Source: JAVXNW01 sp036645575 (lineage in GTDB: Bacteria > Bacillota > Clostridia > Christensenellales > Aristaeellaceae). Taken from it: DNA of 7,440 nucleotides. Within the stretch, counting starts at the first letter, position 1. Each line of letters starts with the position of its first letter. Made by a program: the position numbers and the translations under genes. The DNA lies in NCBI GenBank assembly GCA_036645575.1, contig JAVXNW010000110.1, positions 1 through 7,440 on the forward strand, written 5' to 3'. The notes beneath the pieces were generated by a model. That model ran no database searches, had not been told where the DNA came from, and saw nothing but the letters and a program-made list of their open reading frames with translations. Of the stretch, positions 5,602 to 7,440 are shown piece by piece.

Positions 5602-6786
5602 TTACGCCCCCAATTCCTGCACAAATTGGTCGATGCGCTTCATCGCCTCGACCAGCTTTTCGGTCGCGGTCGCGTAGGAGATGCGGATGTGTCCGTTGCC
5701 CAGCACGCCAAAGGCGTCGCCGGGCACGCAGGCCACCTTCTCGCGCTCGAGTAGGCGCTTGCAGAAGTCTTGGGAGGTGAGCCCGGTCTTGGCAATTGAG
5801 GGAAACGCGTAGAACGCGCCGAGCGGCTCAAAGCAGTCAAGGCCGGATCGGTTGAGCGCATCCACGACGATTCGCCTGCGCCGATCGTAGGCGCGCACCA
5901 TGTGGCTCACGTCCTGATAGCCGTTGGCAAGTCCGCTTTCGAGCGCCTCGATCGCGGCGTATTGCCCGGCGGTCGGCGCGCAGAGCATGGTAAACTGGTG
6001 AATTTTGCACATGACCGCGAGCAATTCGGTAGGCCCGCACGCGTAGCCCATGCGCCAGCCAGTCATGGCAAAGGCCTTAGAGAAGCCGTTGAGCGTGATT
6101 GTGCGCTCCCACATGCCAGGAATGGCGGCAAAGGCGCAGTGCTTTTCGGCTCCATAGGTGAGCTCCGCGTAGATTTCGTCGGCGATCACGATGATGTCGG
6201 TTCCGCGCAGCACGTCGGCGATCTGCTCCATGTCGGCCCGGCGCATGACGCCGCCGGTCGGGTTGTTCGGGTAGGGAAAGACGAGCGCCTTGGTCTTGGG
6301 CGTGATTGCGGCGCGAATCGCCTCGGGTGTCATGCGGAACTGATCTTTTGCGTAGGTCGGCACGGTGACGCAGACGCCGCCGGCGAAGACGATGCCGGGC
6401 TTATAGCTCACATAGGTGGGGTCGGGTGCGAGCACCTCGTCGCCCGGCTCGATGAGCGCGCGCAGGGCGAGGTCAATGCCCTCGGACGCGCCCACGGTCA
6501 CGAGGATCTGCTTGGCGGGATCATAGCTTGCGCCAAAGCGCTTTTCCTCGTATTGGGCGATGGCGCGGCGCAGCTCGATCAGGCCCCAATTGCTGGTGTA
6601 GTGGGTCTTGCCCTGCCTGAGCGAGTAGATGGCGGCGTCGTTGTAGGCCCAAGGGGTGGTGAAGTCAGGCTCGCCCACGCCCAGTGAGATCGCGTCCTTC
6701 ATTTCGGAGACGATGTCAAAGAACTTGCGGATGCCGCTAGGCGGCACATCATTTACGCGTCGGCAGAGGATATTGTCGTAGTTCAC
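5602..6786 (-). CDS. PLP-dependent class I/II aminotransferase, AlaT/PatA-like
   Basis: A 394-residue fold-type I aminotransferase. The N-terminal VPPSGIRKFFDIVSEM (14-29) and SLGVGEPDF (34-42) are typical of the aspartate-aminotransferase-like subfamily. Other expected residues are Y125 in DPTYVSY, N175 in PYPNNPTGG, D203 in IADEIYAE, the Schiff-base lysine K237 in NGFSKAFAMTGWRMGY and the carboxylate-binding R368 in HIRIS. It should move an amino group between an amino acid and a 2-oxo acid in the cytosol. The substrate is not certain from sequence, but an AsnC/Lrp gene directly upstream matches the alaR-alaT (yugG-yugH) arrangement known in Bacillus subtilis, so alanine-pyruvate-glutamate exchange is the leading guess. 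The start is GTG at 6784-6786, sharing the 4-nt GTGA overlap with the Lrp stop, an arrangement that favours coupled translation. cysK follows after 2 nt. Confidence 0.93.
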   Translation of the reverse strand: MNYDNILCRRVNDVPPSGIRKFFDIVSEMKDAISLGVGEPDFTTPWAYNDAAIYSLRQGKTHYTSNWGLIELRRAIAQYEEKRFGASYDPAKQILVTVGASEGIDLALRALIEPGDEVLAPDPTYVSYKPGIVFAGGVCVTVPTYAKDQFRMTPEAIRAAITPKTKALVFPYPNNPTGGVMRRADMEQIADVLRGTDIIVIADEIYAELTYGAEKHCAFAAIPGMWERTITLNGFSKAFAMTGWRMGYACGPTELLAVMCKIHQFTMLCAPTAGQYAAIEALESGLANGYQDVSHMVRAYDRRRRIVVDALNRSGLDCFEPLGAFYAFPSIAKTGLTSQDFCKRLLEREKVACVPGDAFGVLGNGHIRISYATATEKLVEAMKRIDQFVQELGA

Positions 6787-7274
6787 GGGCTCACCGCCAG
6801 TCTGTCGTCGGGCAGATCGCCCTCGAGCATGACGCCGCTCTCCTTGTATCGTTTGAGGACGAAGTGAGTCGCGGTCGAGAGCACGTGTTCGAGTGTGGAC
6901 AATTTTTCGGAGACGAACTGAGCCAATTCCTTGAGGCTTTTCCCGCGCACAAGCACCATGAGGTCATAGGCGCCGGACATGAGGTAGACACTAGAGACCT
7001 CTTCGAAGCGATAGATCTGTTCAGCGATGGTGTCAAAGCCCTCGCCGCGCTGGGGGGTGACGCGCACCTCGATGAGCGCCTCGACCTGTTCTTTGTCCAC
7101 CGCGTCCCAATTGATCATCGCGGGATAGCGGACGATGATCTTCTGTTGTTCCATGCGTGCAATAGCCTCCGCGACCTCGCTGGGTTCGCGGTCAGTCATC
7201 AGCGCGATCCGGTCAATGGGTGTGCGCGCGTCCTCGGAAAGCACTTCCAGGATGTTTAAATCAAATGCGTCCAT
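6783..7274 (-). CDS. Lrp/AsnC-family transcriptional regulator
   Basis: A 163-residue feast/famine regulator. The N-terminal FDLNILEVLSEDARTPIDRI (4-23) and the following helices form the winged helix-turn-helix typical of AsnC/Lrp proteins. The C-terminal part, about 65-140, is the RAM effector domain, with ALIEVRV and VYLMSGAYDLMVLVRG as the characteristic strands and ligand-loop glycine. Such proteins form dimers to octamers and change DNA binding when an amino acid binds between subunits. ATG 7274 is well supported: AGGAGGT (complement of 7281-7287) lies 6 nt upstream. The stop overlaps the aminotransferase start by 4 nt, so it very likely controls its own operon, as AlaR and similar regulators do; that control is inferred, since no operator was identified with confidence. 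The C-terminal tail (about 148-163) is short and charged. Confidence 0.93.
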   Translation of the reverse strand: MDAFDLNILEVLSEDARTPIDRIALMTDREPSEVAEAIARMEQQKIIVRYPAMINWDAVDKEQVEALIEVRVTPQRGEGFDTIAEQIYRFEEVSSVYLMSGAYDLMVLVRGKSLKELAQFVSEKLSTLEHVLSTATHFVLKRYKESGVMLEGDLPDDRLAVSP

Positions 7275-7280
7275 CGGAAA

Positions 7281-7287
7281 ACCTCCT
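7281..7287 (-). promoter_or_regulatory. Strong ribosome binding site of the Lrp-family gene
   Basis: The minus strand reads AGGAGGT, 6 nt before ATG 7274. It is an almost ideal Shine-Dalgarno sequence and supports the chosen start. Confidence 0.85.
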
Positions 7288-7313
7288 CATATGATGTCGT
7301 TACGCTTCTCGCT

Positions 7314-7415
7314 CTCGCCCGTAGGCGAGCTGTGGTCAAGGCAGCACGGCACTGCGGTGCCGGGCTGCGCTCACGCGGTGATTGAACGCGAAAGGTGGGC
7401 TGCTCGCCCCCTTTC
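7314..7415 (-). promoter_or_regulatory. Hairpin-rich leader upstream of the Lrp-family gene
   Basis: The 166 nt upstream of the Lrp gene contain no recognisable gene but several adjacent inverted repeats. In minus-strand order: GAAAGG-GGGC pairs with GCCC-CCTTTC (7390-7415, one bulge, 5-nt loop); CGCG pairs with CGCG (7374-7390); GCAGC-x-CGGCAC pairs with GTGCCG-x-GCTGC (7341-7368, 11 pairs, one mismatch, 4-nt loop); and CTCGCC pairs with GGCGAG around a TACG loop (7314-7329), a stable UNCG-type tetraloop on this strand. This could be a structured 5' leader, operator palindromes for the Lrp protein, or the 3' end of an upstream unit. No clear T-run terminator, known riboswitch core or convincing promoter was found. 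G+C-rich DNA forms short stems easily, so only the 11-pair and 10-pair stems carry weight. Confidence 0.4.
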
Positions 7416-7440
7416 ACACTATCCCCTCGAGCTGTACGCC

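Noticed and set aside
5902..6687. Open frame of 261 codons on the plus strand opposite the aminotransferase
   Set aside because: It is Gly/His/Asp-rich with no domain and lies entirely antisense to a well-supported aminotransferase.
7311..7339. TTGACC on the minus strand (7334-7339) as a -35 for the Lrp gene
   Set aside because: The sequence at the right distance is GAGAGC, not a -10, and it lies within a hairpin.
36..7378. Shared 12-mer GCGCTCACGCGG near both ends of the window (about 38-48 and 7367-7378)
   Set aside because: A match this short is expected by chance in several kilobases of G+C-rich sequence, and the flanks do not extend it.

Overview
The window is G+C-rich chromosomal DNA from a bacterium. 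AGGAGG-type ribosome sites at several starts, and an Lrp/AsnC regulator overlapping an alanine-type aminotransferase gene, fit a high-G+C member of the Bacillota (Clostridia or relatives). That placement is inference; there is no rRNA or other marker here to fix it.

Left part, plus strand (1-2360). A sigma-70-like extended -10 promoter drives a MutS-family ATPase gene (103-1758). The protein has predicted membrane segments and no mismatch-recognition domain. After it comes a short island with its own strong promoter: an intact MntA-type minimal nucleotidyltransferase (1823-2158), overlapped by what looks like a frameshifted and shortened HepT (HEPN toxin) partner (2121-2313). Together these read as a decayed MntA-HepT toxin-antitoxin locus. 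A 14-bp hairpin followed by a T run (2321-2360) closes the island and separates it from the convergent genes on the other strand.

Right part, minus strand (2412-7440, read right to left). The order is a structured leader, an Lrp/AsnC-family regulator, a PLP class I/II aminotransferase, cysteine synthase (cysK), a small nitroreductase and RecQ helicase. Lrp and the aminotransferase overlap by 4 nt (GTGA), the aminotransferase and cysK are 2 nt apart, and the nitroreductase and recQ are 5 nt apart. The only real gap is 126 nt between cysK and the nitroreductase. The first three genes form a plausible amino-acid module: a feedback regulator, a transaminase and cysteine synthesis. The nitroreductase-recQ pair may be a separate unit or a read-through extension.

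The least ordinary points are the broken HepT beside an intact MntA, the membrane-anchored MutS-like ATPase, a RecQ whose winged-helix region is replaced by a short basic linker, and the hairpin-rich leader upstream of the Lrp gene. No CRISPR array, tRNA, rRNA, complete insertion sequence or convincing new defence system was seen.
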